A stretch of DNA of 32,394 bases from an uncultured Clostridia bacterium (GTDB taxonomy: Bacteria > Bacillota > Clostridia > Christensenellales > Borkfalkiaceae), in contig CANRDY010000014.1 in NCBI GenBank assembly GCA_947629515.1, forward strand, positions 1-32,394, given 5' to 3'. A program made the position numbers and the translations under genes. Position 1 is the first letter of the stretch; every line of letters begins with the position of its first letter. Positions 13,646-21,582 of the stretch are shown in pieces. The notes beneath the pieces were generated by a model, which was not told where the DNA came from, searched no databases, and saw only the letters and a program-made list of their open reading frames with translations.

Positions 13646-13730
13646 AACGCCGTTGATCAAAACGCCGTTAATAAACGCCGTTAATAAACCGCGGTCAATC
13701 AAAACGCCGCTGATCAAAACACAGTTAAAA
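13646..13730. repeat. short-period tandem array in the ylxM-ffh spacer
   Basis: Six units of 13 to 16 bases beginning AACGCCGTT or close variants (13646, 13661, 13674, 13687, 13703, 13718), alternating the endings GATCAA and AATA. It fills the first third of a 240-base spacer; the remainder to 13870 holds nothing I recognise. Confidence 0.75.
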
Positions 13731-13878
13731 ATAACAAAAGCGCGTTGCGGTCGACACGGGCGCGGTCGCAACAAAATCAAAGGCGGAACCAACCGCAAAC
13801 GCCGTGGAAGCGGTCTTACCGCTATGCAATAAACACGAACGGTCGCGCCGTGCGGCGGGCTGTTCAAAGGGGGTTCAA

Positions 13879-15189
13879 ATGGCAATATTCGGCTCTCTTT
13901 CCGAGAGGTTGAACCATATATTTTCCAAACTTACAAAGCGCGGCAGGCTTACCGAGCTTGAAATAAAGGGCGCGATGCGCGAAGTGCGGGTCGCGCTTTT
14001 GGAGGCGGACGTCAACGTGCAGGTGGCAAAGCAGTTCTGTGCCGAGGTGTCCGAAAAGGCGGTGGGGCAGGAGATATTAAAATCCCTCAACCCCGCCCAG
14101 CAGGTCATAAAGATAGTAAACGACGAGCTGATAGCCCTGATGGGCTCTTCGAACCAAAAGCTCAACGTCTCGCCCAAGCCGCCGACCGTAATCATGATGT
14201 GCGGCTTGCAGGGCGCGGGCAAGACGACGCTGTGCGGCAAGCTCGCCGTGCACCTTAAAAAGAACGGCAAAAAGCCCCTTTTGGTAGCGGGCGACGTATA
14301 CCGCCCCGCCGCCATAAACCAGCTCAAAGTAGTGGGGGCGAACGCGGGGGCCGAGGTGTTCGAAAGGGGCACGCAGAACCCCGTAAAAACGGCAAAGGAG
14401 AGCGTGGAGTACGCCCGTAAAATGGGCTTCGACACGGTGATAATCGACACCGCGGGCAGGCTTGAAATAGACGAGCCGCTCATGCGGGAACTCGAAGAGA
14501 TAAAGTCCGCCGTGGACGTTACCGAAATTCTCTTAACCGTCGACAGCATGATGGGACAGGTTGCGGTGAACGTCGCCAAGACCTTTAACGAAAGGCTCGA
14601 AGTTACGGGCGTGATTTTAACAAAGCTCGACGGCGACACCCGTGGCGGCGCGTGCCTTTCGATAAAGGCGGTTACGGGCAAGCCCATAAAGTTCATAGGC
14701 GTGGGCGAAAAGCTCGGAGATTTGGAACCGTTCTATCCCGACCGCATGGCTTCGAGAATACTCGGAATGGGCGACGTTTTGACGCTTATCGAAAAGGCGC
14801 AGGAAGCCGTTACCGAGGAACAGGCAAAGGTCATGCAGAAAAAACTGCTCGAAAACACCTTCACCTTAGAGGACTTTCTGGAGCAGTTCGAGAGCATGAA
14901 GAAGATGGGCGGGGCGCAGGCGTTGCTCTCGATGATGCCGGGCGGAGTGAGCGGAAAGGTTCGCCCCGAGGACATCGACGAACGCAGAATAGAGCGCACA
15001 AAGGCGATAATACTTTCGATGACCCGCCGCGAAAGGGTCGATCCTTCCATCATAAACGCCTCGCGCAAAAAGCGCATAGCCGCGGGTTCGGGCACGACCG
15101 TGCAAGAGATAAACCAGCTTTTAAAGCAGTTTGAACAGACTAAGGTTATGATGAGGCAGTTGAAGGCGGGCAAGCGCAAATTCTTTTAG
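13879..15189 (+). CDS. ffh: signal recognition particle protein Ffh
   Basis: A 436-residue SRP54-type GTPase that binds the SRP RNA and targets ribosomes making membrane and secreted proteins to FtsY. N domain residues 1-95; G domain with the P-loop GLQGAGKTT (about 109-117), DTAGR (about 190) and TKLDGD (about 247); the M domain from about residue 300 includes the Met-rich FESMKKMGGAQALLSMMPGG and the basic SRKKRIAAGSG RNA-binding helix. ATG 13879 follows AAAGGGGG; an earlier in-frame ATG adds a non-family tail. The usual next gene, rpsP, is here separated by 530 bases of repeats. Confidence 0.97.
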   Translation: MAIFGSLSERLNHIFSKLTKRGRLTELEIKGAMREVRVALLEADVNVQVAKQFCAEVSEKAVGQEILKSLNPAQQVIKIVNDELIALMGSSNQKLNVSPKPPTVIMMCGLQGAGKTTLCGKLAVHLKKNGKKPLLVAGDVYRPAAINQLKVVGANAGAEVFERGTQNPVKTAKESVEYARKMGFDTVIIDTAGRLEIDEPLMRELEEIKSAVDVTEILLTVDSMMGQVAVNVAKTFNERLEVTGVILTKLDGDTRGGACLSIKAVTGKPIKFIGVGEKLGDLEPFYPDRMASRILGMGDVLTLIEKAQEAVTEEQAKVMQKKLLENTFTLEDFLEQFESMKKMGGAQALLSMMPGGVSGKVRPEDIDERRIERTKAIILSMTRRERVDPSIINASRKKRIAAGSGTTVQEINQLLKQFEQTKVMMRQLKAGKRKFF

Positions 15190-15719
15190 GCTGCCGTTAA
15201 ACTTCGTATATGCGTCGTTCTGCGGTGTCGCGCTTACGCACTCCTTGGTCACGTACTTCTTTGTACGCTCCCTTCGTCGTTTGCGCACGCTCCTTGCATA
15301 ACTCGCATCTCCGAAGTTTCTAACTTCGTTCAGGCAAGGGCAACCGAGCACCCTAAACTCCCCATTCCCTCCCCTTCCATTTGGAGGGTCGAGTGCGGAC
15401 TTCTCAAAACAGCACAGTGCGCTGTTTTGCCGCACGAGATGAGTTCGCGCAAATGCACGCGCGAACGGTGCCCGAGGCGGTTGTTGCCCTTACAACCGCC
15501 GAGAAAGGGTAGGGTGTGGGTAGGACTTTCAAATAATATCGGAGCAACATAAGGCACTGTCATTTCGAGCCGATTGAGAAGACGTGAAACGTCTTCGATT
15601 GAGCGAGATAATCCCCCCGTGGTCCGTGCTTGCTCTTTGAAACCGACACCCATTTCAAATAATAACCATAAAAAAACACTTTTTCACCCAAAAATCTATT
15701 TACAGGAGTATATAAAAAA
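15190..15719. repeat. composite of family F, D and E elements between ffh and rpsP
   Basis: Order: CCGTTAAACTTCGTA and a family F stretch ending TCCTTGCATAACTCGCATCT (15291-15310) and CCGAAGTTTCTAACTTCGTT; then a family D element (CCATTCCCTCCCC) interrupted by the E module (15387-15515); then the short E element inverted (15537-15636). The same F words occur at 30968-31007. No gene is seen in this stretch. Confidence 0.75.
15637..15665 (+). promoter_or_regulatory. possible rpsP promoter at the repeat edge
   Basis: TTGAAA (15637-15642), 17 bases, TAATAA (15660-15665), 54 bases before rpsP. The -35 part lies in the conserved end of the family E element, so the repeat may have supplied it. The -10 box is imperfect. 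Confidence 0.4.
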
Positions 15720-16019
15720 ATGGCAGTAAAAATGAGACTTACCAGAATGGGCGACAAAAAGACGCCCTTCTACCGCATCGTTGTGACCGATTCGAGAAAA
15801 GCACAGTCGGGCGAGTATATCGACAGCGTAGGCTACGTCGATCCCCTCAAAGAACCCGCCGAAATCAAGATCGACGCGGACAAGGCAAAGGAATGGCTCA
15901 AAAAGGGCGTTCAGCCCACCGAGACGGTCAAAAGCTACCTCGTAAAGGCGGGCGTCATGGAACAGCCCAAAAAGCTCTCCGCGCCCAAGACCAACGACAA
16001 AAAGAAGAAAAAGGACTGA
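15720..16019 (+). CDS. rpsP: 30S ribosomal protein S16
   Basis: A 99-residue protein starting [22 protein letters not shown], the S16 signature; S16 binds 16S rRNA and is needed for 30S assembly. The [19 protein letters not shown] stretch and [20 protein letters not shown] follow as in the family, and the lysine-rich tail is usual. SD AGGAG precedes ATG 15720. The khpA gene follows after 77 bases, as in most Firmicutes. Confidence 0.97.
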   Translation: MAVKMRLTRMGDKKTPFYRIVVTDSRKAQSGEYIDSVGYVDPLKEPAEIKIDADKAKEWLKKGVQPTETVKSYLVKAGVMEQPKKLSAPKTNDKKKKKD

Positions 16020-16096
16020 TTTAAGGCATGGGGCGAACGTTTAATAGTAAATTCCCCCGCGGATATTCCCCCTTAAACCTTATTTGAGGAGACAGT

Positions 16097-16327
16097 ATGG
16101 AACTCGAACTTATAAAATACGTTGTCGGTCGCTTTGCCGAGCACGAAGCCGAATACCGTGTGGAAGAAAAGGACACCGTTATAGAGGTGACCGTTCTTCT
16201 CGAACCCGACGATATGGGCAAGGTAATCGGCAAGCAGGGCAAAATAGCAAAGGCGTTGCGCACGCTCGTCAACGCATCGACGTCCCGCGGCGAAAAGCGT
16301 TACACCGTGGAAATAAAAGAGAAATAA
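16097..16327 (+). CDS. khpA: KH-domain RNA-binding protein KhpA
   Basis: A 76-residue single KH domain with the GKVIGKQGKIAKALR loop (GxxG at GKQG). Known KhpA proteins pair with KhpB and bind RNA broadly, affecting cell division and elongation in Gram-positive bacteria. The start ATG 16097 follows GAGGAGACAGT. The gene ends 3 bases before rimM, so translation is probably coupled. Confidence 0.95.
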   Translation: MELELIKYVVGRFAEHEAEYRVEEKDTVIEVTVLLEPDDMGKVIGKQGKIAKALRTLVNASTSRGEKRYTVEIKEK

Positions 16328-16330
16328 AAA

Positions 16331-16828
16331 ATGGAAAAACTTACGGTAGCCACCGTATTGAAGCCTCAGGGCATCCGCGGAGAGATCAAGGTCAAAGTCC
16401 GTCTCGACGGCGCGGACGCCCTTAAAGGCGTTAAAAAGGTATTTGTGGGCGATACGCCATACCGCGTTATGAACGTCCGCGGTTCGGGCGACACGGCGTT
16501 TATGGTCCTCGGCGGGATAGCCGACCGCAACGCCGCCGAAGCCCTCAGGGGCAAGGAGCTTGAAGCTCTCCGCTCCGACTGCCCCGCTCTGCCCGAGGGA
16601 AGGTACTACATAGCCGACCTCGTCGGGTGTAAGGTCACGAGCTTGGACGGCTCTGTATTCGGCGAAGTAACCTCGGTTTCCCCCGCAAAGACCGACGTTT
16701 TCTACCTTTCGTCGGGGCTGTGTTTTGCCGCCGCCGACGGCGTTATAACCGCGGTGGATATTCAAAACAAGTCCATAACCGTCGACCCCGTCCGCTTCGG
16801 CGAAGTGTCGATGGAAGTAAGCGGCTGA
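16331..16828 (+). CDS. rimM: ribosome maturation factor RimM
   Basis: A 165-residue protein that helps assemble the 30S head by acting on S19 and 16S rRNA. The N-terminal RimM domain begins VATVLKPQGIRGEIKVKV; the second, PRC-barrel-like half starts near GRYYIADLVGCKV (about residue 92). The length is typical. ATG 16331 lies 3 bases after khpA, with no separate strong SD, consistent with coupling. Confidence 0.95.
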   Translation: MEKLTVATVLKPQGIRGEIKVKVRLDGADALKGVKKVFVGDTPYRVMNVRGSGDTAFMVLGGIADRNAAEALRGKELEALRSDCPALPEGRYYIADLVGCKVTSLDGSVFGEVTSVSPAKTDVFYLSSGLCFAAADGVITAVDIQNKSITVDPVRFGEVSMEVSG

Positions 16829-16929
16829 ACGGCTGAACGGCAAACAGATTTAATTAACGGCGTTGGGGTTTGGTTACAAAAAAGAACCTTAAAACGGCGT
16901 TTATAAAAGGGCAAAGGCTTTTTTTTAGT

Positions 16930-16989
16930 GAAGGCATTTTAAGCGAAGGCTTTTTAAGCAATGGCATTTTAAGCGAAGGCATTTTGCGA
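16930..16989. repeat. 15-bp tandem array before trmD
   Basis: Four units of exactly 15 bases (16930, 16945, 16960, 16975), consensus GAAGGCATTTTAAGC, followed by more degenerate units that run into the trmD start. The whole 187-base rimM-trmD spacer holds nothing else I recognise. Confidence 0.8.
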
Positions 16990-17015
16990 GTGTTTTTTAA
17001 CCGAGGGCGTTTCAA

Positions 17016-17693
17016 GTGAAGATAACCGTGCTCACCCTCTTTCCCGAGATGTTCGCCCCCCTTGAAAGCAGCATAATAGGCAGGGCGCGGGAGAGCGGAA
17101 AACTCGATATAAAAATTGTCAACATACGCGACTTCTCCGAGGACAAGCATTTGAAGTGCGACGACTATCCCTTCGGAGGGGGCGCGGGAATGGTCATGAC
17201 GCCCCAGCCCGTCGCCTCGGCGATAGAGCACGCCGATCCCGGGCACGAGGCGTTGAGGATATATCTCTCACCCAAGGGTTCGCTCTTTTCGCAGAGCGAC
17301 GCCGTGCGCCTTTCGGAAAGGGGGAATATTCTCCTCCTGTGCGGGCACTACGAGGGGATAGACCGGCGCGTTATAGATATGTACATCGACGAGGAGATCT
17401 CGATAGGCGACTATGTGCTGACGGGCGGGGAACTGCCCGCAATGGTGGTGTGCGACTGCGTTTCGCGGTATGTCGAGGGCGTGCTTTCGGCGGGTTCGCT
17501 CGTGGACGAGTCCATCTCGTCGGGCGGGCTTGAATATCCGCAGTACACCCGCCCCGCCGTGTTCAAAGGGCAAGCCGTGCCAGAGATTCTGCTTTCGGGC
17601 GACCACAAAAAAATAGACGAGTGGAGGGAACGGGAGAGCCGCAAGCTGACAAGGGCGCGCCGCCCCGACCTTCCCAAGGGGGAAAACAGTTGA
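17016..17693 (+). CDS. trmD: tRNA (guanine-37-N1)-methyltransferase
   Basis: A 225-residue SPOUT methyltransferase that methylates G37 of tRNAs reading CNN-type codons, preventing frameshifts. It starts MKITVLTLFPEMF from a GTG codon at 17016. SAM-site strings are seen: LCGHYEGIDRRV (about residues 108-119) and SIGDYVLTGGELPAM (about 129-143); DDYPFGGGAGMVM lies near residue 46. The stop codon overlaps the TTG start of rbgA (TTGA). Confidence 0.97.
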   Translation: MKITVLTLFPEMFAPLESSIIGRARESGKLDIKIVNIRDFSEDKHLKCDDYPFGGGAGMVMTPQPVASAIEHADPGHEALRIYLSPKGSLFSQSDAVRLSERGNILLLCGHYEGIDRRVIDMYIDEEISIGDYVLTGGELPAMVVCDCVSRYVEGVLSAGSLVDESISSGGLEYPQYTRPAVFKGQAVPEILLSGDHKKIDEWRERESRKLTRARRPDLPKGENS

Positions 17694-18541
17694 ATATACA
17701 GTGGTTTCCGGGGCATATGTCAAGGGCAATGCGCTCCATGCGCGACAGCCTTTCCTCTGCCGACGGGGTGATGATCGTGCTCGACGCGCGTTGCCCCGTC
17801 TCCTCTTTCAACCCCGAACTCAAAAAACTTGCGGGCGCAAAGCCCGTTTTATACGTTCTGAACAAAGCCGATCTTGCCGACGGGCGCGCCGACGCCATTC
17901 TCGACAGAATGAAAAATATGGGCGCGGCGGCTATTAAGATAAATTCCCATAACCCCTCTTCGAAGAGGGATATTACGGGGGCAATCGAAAAATTGACCGC
18001 CGAAAAGCGGGAGCGGGCGTTGAGCCGCGGGCAGACGCGCACGTTCAGATTTATGGCGGCGGGAGTGCCCAACACGGGCAAGTCGGCGTTGATAAACGCG
18101 CTCGCGGGCGCAAAGCGCGCCGAGACGGGCGACAAGGCGGGAGTGACCCGCGGCAAGCAGTGGATAAGCTGCGGGGCGTTCGACATAATGGACAACCCCG
18201 GCACGATGCCGCCCTCGTTTTTGAGCGGCAAACACGCCGCCCGCCTCGCATACGTGGGGAGCGTGAACGACGACATACTCGACTTCGGCGAACTCGCCCT
18301 CGAATTCCTCGCCGAGACCTTTATAACTTACCCCGAAAGGCTAAAAGAGCGTTACGGGATAGAGGGGGGCGAACCCGTCGAAATGCTCAACAAGGCGTGC
18401 GCCCGCAGAGGGTTCATATTGAGGGGCGGCGAGTTCGACTACGAGCGGGGAGCAAGGGCGATAATCGACGACTTCCGCAAGGGCAGACTCGGCAAAATGA
18501 CCCTCGATTCCCCCGACGATCTCAACGGGATCGAGCTGTGA
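17690..18541 (+). CDS. rbgA: ribosome biogenesis GTPase RbgA (YlqF)
   Basis: A 283-residue circularly permuted GTPase for late 50S assembly. Order: the N-terminal IQWFPGHMSRAM box, G4 NKAD (about residues 58-61), then G1 GVPNTGKSAL (about 124-133), then G3 DNPG (about 167), and a C-terminal helical domain. The start is TTG 17690 because it gives the family N-terminus LNIQWFPGHM, has AAGGGGG upstream and overlaps the trmD stop. A further upstream in-frame ATG lies inside trmD and is not supported. Confidence 0.95.
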   Translation: MNIQWFPGHMSRAMRSMRDSLSSADGVMIVLDARCPVSSFNPELKKLAGAKPVLYVLNKADLADGRADAILDRMKNMGAAAIKINSHNPSSKRDITGAIEKLTAEKRERALSRGQTRTFRFMAAGVPNTGKSALINALAGAKRAETGDKAGVTRGKQWISCGAFDIMDNPGTMPPSFLSGKHAARLAYVGSVNDDILDFGELALEFLAETFITYPERLKERYGIEGGEPVEMLNKACARRGFILRGGEFDYERGARAIIDDFRKGRLGKMTLDSPDDLNGIEL

Positions 18542-18598
18542 TTTTTGGCAAAAATATCAATATATATTGCAATTTTTAAGAAATTCGGGGAGCTTACG

Positions 18599-19198
18599 AT
18601 GGATAAACTCTTCTACGAAAGACAGCTAATTGAAAGCGGCTGTAAATTTGTGTGCGGCGCCGACGAGGCGGGCAGAGGTCCGCTTGCGGGTCCCGTGGTG
18701 TGCGCGGCGGTCATCATGCCGTATGACGACATAATAGAGGGCGTGGACGACAGCAAACGCCTTTCCCCCAAAAGGCGGGAAGAGCTGTACGGCGAGATAA
18801 TTTCCCGCGCGGTCGCTTACAATATCTGCCGCGTCGAAGCCGAAGAGATAGACCGCATAAACATACTCGAAGCCACAAAGCTGTGCATGAAGAGGGCGGT
18901 CGAGGGGCTTGAAGTAAAGGCGGATTACGCCCTCTGCGACGGCAATATGAAGCTCTCGTTCGCTTGCCCATATCAAAGCATCGTAAAGGGCGACGCAAAG
19001 AGCTACACGATAGGCGCGGCTTCGATAATCGCCAAGGTATTCCGCGACAGGCTCATGACCGAATACGATTTGGAGTTCCCGGGCTACGGCTTTGCGGCGA
19101 ACAAGGGCTACGGCACGGCGGCGCACATACAGGCGTTGAAGCAAATAGGACCGTGCCCTCTGCACAGGCGGACTTTTATAAAGAACTTCGGCTTTTGA
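18599..19198 (+). CDS. rnhB: ribonuclease HII
   Basis: A 199-residue type 2 RNase H that cuts the RNA strand of RNA-DNA hybrids and single ribonucleotides in DNA. The acidic motif ADEAGRGPLAGPVV lies at residues 21-34 (Asp22, Glu23). LCDGNMKL carries the third Asp, and GAASIIAKVFRDRLM the fourth region. ATG 18599 follows CGGGGAG; the frame extends 54 bases upstream without a family match. It follows rbgA after 57 bases. Confidence 0.96.
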   Translation: MDKLFYERQLIESGCKFVCGADEAGRGPLAGPVVCAAVIMPYDDIIEGVDDSKRLSPKRREELYGEIISRAVAYNICRVEAEEIDRINILEATKLCMKRAVEGLEVKADYALCDGNMKLSFACPYQSIVKGDAKSYTIGAASIIAKVFRDRLMTEYDLEFPGYGFAANKGYGTAAHIQALKQIGPCPLHRRTFIKNFGF

Positions 19199-19288
19199 AC
19201 GTGGGCAGTTGAGGGGGCTTGTATACCATATTTATATAATATATATATAAAAATCCCCTTTGGCTCCCGCAAACTTCGCATATGCTTC

Positions 19289-19305
19289 GCAAGCGGAACG
19301 CTTGC
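19289..19305. repeat. isolated CAAGCGGAACGCTTG palindrome
   Basis: The 17-base palindrome-with-spacer core of family C units occurs here alone, in the rnhB-rplS spacer, without the rest of the unit. Confidence 0.6.
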
Positions 19306-19350
19306 GCCGCAAAAACTTTTGTGAAAATTATGATACACCCCCAAAAAGAG

Positions 19351-19379
19351 TTGCATTTTATTTTTTAATCTGTTAATAT
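19351..19379 (+). promoter_or_regulatory. probable rplS promoter
   Basis: TTGCAT (19351-19356), 17 bases, TAATAT (19374-19379). The predicted leader of about 70 bases has a CCGA/TCGG hairpin and GGAC/GTCC pairs; an L19-type autoregulatory leader is possible but was not matched. Confidence 0.55.
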
Positions 19380-19453
19380 AAATTCCGACTTCGGACGGTC
19401 CTCTGTCCCCAAAGCGGGTCACGAACGCCAAGAAATAAGTGAGGTAAAGTCAG

Positions 19454-19798
19454 ATGAAAGGTTTGGTAGAAGCCATCGAAAAGGAAGGAATGAAGGAATC
19501 CGTCCCCGTATTCTGCGTGGGCGACACGGTAAAAGTGGGCTTCAAGGTAATCGAAGGTTCAAAGGAAAGAGTCCAGAACTTCGAGGGCGTAGTCATCGCC
19601 AAAAAGCACGGCGGCATAAGGGAGAGCTTTACCGTAAGGAGACTTTCTTTCGGCGTGGGCGTTGAAAGAACTTTCCCCTTACATTCCCCCAAGATCACGG
19701 GCATAACCGTGGTAAAACGCGGCAAGGTCAGAAGGGCTAAGCTCTATTACCTGCGCGGGCTTACGGGCAAGGCGGCAAAGATAAAGGAAAACATATAA
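19454..19798 (+). CDS. rplS: 50S ribosomal protein L19
   Basis: A 114-residue protein with the L19 core: [21 protein letters not shown] followed by [11 protein letters not shown], then [20 protein letters not shown] and the [20 protein letters not shown] end. L19 lies at the 30S-50S interface. ATG 19454 follows GTGAGG. In most Firmicutes rplS comes directly after trmD; here it follows rnhB with its own promoter and terminator. Confidence 0.97.
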   Translation: MKGLVEAIEKEGMKESVPVFCVGDTVKVGFKVIEGSKERVQNFEGVVIAKKHGGIRESFTVRRLSFGVGVERTFPLHSPKITGITVVKRGKVRRAKLYYLRGLTGKAAKIKENI

Positions 19799-19806
19799 TT
19801 AAAAAA

Positions 19807-19833
19807 AGCTCTCGCTGCGCGCGGGAGCTTTGC
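19807..19833. terminator. stem-loop after rplS
   Basis: AGCTCTCGC and GCGGGAGCT pair over 9 positions (one T-G) around TGCGC. The T-run after it is weak on the plus strand (TTTGCTT), but on the minus strand seven T follow. It ends the rplS transcript at least partly. Confidence 0.6.
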
Positions 19834-19850
19834 TTATATGCGGGTCGCCG

Positions 19851-19960
19851 CTCCCAAATCGGCGCGTTCAATCTTGAACCGCTAAGCCGTTCTTGTTTGA
19901 ACCGTCGAGCCGTTCGATTATGAACCGTCAATGTGTTCAGCGGCGAACCGATTTTCGGGG
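19851..19960. repeat. 23-bp periodic array upstream of comM
   Basis: GAACCG recurs at a constant 23-base spacing (units starting 19874, 19897, 19920, 19943), and the word GTTC recurs in the second half of each unit, also in the partial unit from 19851. The unit consensus is roughly TTGAACCGTCGAGCCGTTC. It is the main content of the rplS-comM spacer. Confidence 0.75.
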
Positions 19961-20052
19961 GAAGGTTTACAAAAAGCGTTGGGGGGAACGTTACGAAAAG
20001 CCCCCTCGGTTCGCGCCCGCTTTAAGCCGCAAAAGGCGGCAAAGGAGAAAAG

Positions 20053-21582
20053 ATGTTTTCTGCCGTTTCGAGTTACGCCCTGCACGGGCTTGACGGCGTT
20101 GCCGTCGAAATCGAGACCGATATATCCAAGGGGCTTGTGACTTTCGACGTCGTGGGCTTGCCCGACGCCGCCGTAAAGGAGAGCAAGGAACGCGTGCGCT
20201 CCGCCCTTAAAAACAGCGGGTTTTACTTCCCCTCGCACAGGGTAACCGTAAACCTTGCCCCCGCCGACATAAAAAAGACGGGTTCGGACTACGACCTTGC
20301 GATAGCCGTATCCATACTTCGGGCGAGCGGTCAGCTCGGCGCGTCGCCCGAGGGTTTTGTGCTGTTGGGCGAACTCGCGCTCGACGGCTCGCTCAGACCC
20401 GTCACGGGCATACTTCCCGTGCTCATATCGGCAAAAAAAGAGGGCAGAACGCGCTTTATAATCCCCGCCGCCAACGCCAACGAGGCGAGCTATATCGAGG
20501 GGCTCGAGGTGTACGCCTTAAAGTCTTTAAGGGAAGCGTGCCTTTTGATAGCGGGGGCGGAGAAGTTCGAAAAACTGAGCCACAAGAGCTATACGAGCGT
20601 TAAAAGCGCGATGTCGTACGGGTGCGATCTTTCGTTTGTGCGCGGTCAGAAGACGGCAAAGCGCGCGCTTGAAATAGCCGTTGCGGGCGGTCACAACATT
20701 CTCTTTATAGGTCCGCCCGGCACGGGCAAGACCATGCTTGCAAGGTGCATACCCACGGTAATGCCCGATTTGACTTTCGAAGAAGCTCTCGAAGTCACCG
20801 AGATACACTCGGTGGCGGGCGAGCTTTCAAAAGAGGGGATAGTCGCCCTGCGACCTTTCAGAACGCCCCACCACACGGCGACGGCGGTCTCCCTCTGCGG
20901 GGGCGGCAACACGCGCATACACCCCGGCGAAATTTCGCTTGCGCACAAGGGCGTGCTCTTTTTAGACGAACTGCCCGAATACCCGAGGAGCGTGCTCGAA
21001 AGTCTGCGCCAGCCCCTCGAGGACAAGGTGATAACCGTCGCCCGCGCGGGCGGCACGGTGACCTTCCCCGCCGACTTTATGCTGTGCGCGAGCATGAACC
21101 CCTGCCCCTGCGGCAACTACGGCTCTTCGTTCCGCCGCTGTACGTGCACGCCGTCGCAGATAAAGCATTACAGGGCGAAGATATCGGGACCTTTATTGGA
21201 CAGAATAGATCTGCAGGTCGAGGTGGACGGGATAAGGTACGAGGACCTCTCGGGCGCGCCCGACGGCGAGACGAGCGCGGAGGTAAAGGAACGCGTCGAA
21301 AGGGCGCGCGCCATTCAGCGCGAAAGGTTTTCCGAAGAGCCTGCGGGCATGATAAACGCGGGCATGGGCGAAAGGCAGATAAAGGAGTACTGCCGCCTCT
21401 CGTACGAGTGCGAAAAAGTGCTTCGGAACGCCTACGAAAGTTTGAGTCTTTCGGCACGGGCGCGCTCGCGCATAATAAAAGTTGCGCGCACGATAGCCGA
21501 TTTATCCCTTTCGGAAGAGATCGCCCCCGAGCACGTTTTAGAAGCGGCTTCGTACCGCCTCGGGGAGACCGACGCATTTTGA
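20053..21582 (+). CDS. comM: YifB/ComM-family Mg-chelatase-like AAA+ ATPase
   Basis: A 509-residue protein with an N-terminal Lon-S5-like fold (SSYALHGLDGVAVEIETDIS, then VVGLPDAAVKESKERV), Walker A GPPGTGKTML (about 219-228), Walker B LFLDELPEY (about 301), and the MNPCPCGNYG segment (about 348-357). ComM is a hexameric helicase that promotes branch migration during natural transformation; in non-competent bacteria its role is unclear. SD AAAGGAG precedes ATG 20053. Its stop overlaps the TTG start of dprA, matching a shared role in incoming-DNA handling. Confidence 0.94.
   Translation: MFSAVSSYALHGLDGVAVEIETDISKGLVTFDVVGLPDAAVKESKERVRSALKNSGFYFPSHRVTVNLAPADIKKTGSDYDLAIAVSILRASGQLGASPEGFVLLGELALDGSLRPVTGILPVLISAKKEGRTRFIIPAANANEASYIEGLEVYALKSLREACLLIAGAEKFEKLSHKSYTSVKSAMSYGCDLSFVRGQKTAKRALEIAVAGGHNILFIGPPGTGKTMLARCIPTVMPDLTFEEALEVTEIHSVAGELSKEGIVALRPFRTPHHTATAVSLCGGGNTRIHPGEISLAHKGVLFLDELPEYPRSVLESLRQPLEDKVITVARAGGTVTFPADFMLCASMNPCPCGNYGSSFRRCTCTPSQIKHYRAKISGPLLDRIDLQVEVDGIRYEDLSGAPDGETSAEVKERVERARAIQRERFSEEPAGMINAGMGERQIKEYCRLSYECEKVLRNAYESLSLSARARSRIIKVARTIADLSLSEEIAPEHVLEAASYRLGETDAF

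Noticed and set aside
19851..19960. Possible CRISPR or origin iterons
   Set aside because: Units are 23 bp without spacers, and no initiator gene (dnaA or rep) or AT-rich unwinding region lies near; kept only as a periodic array.
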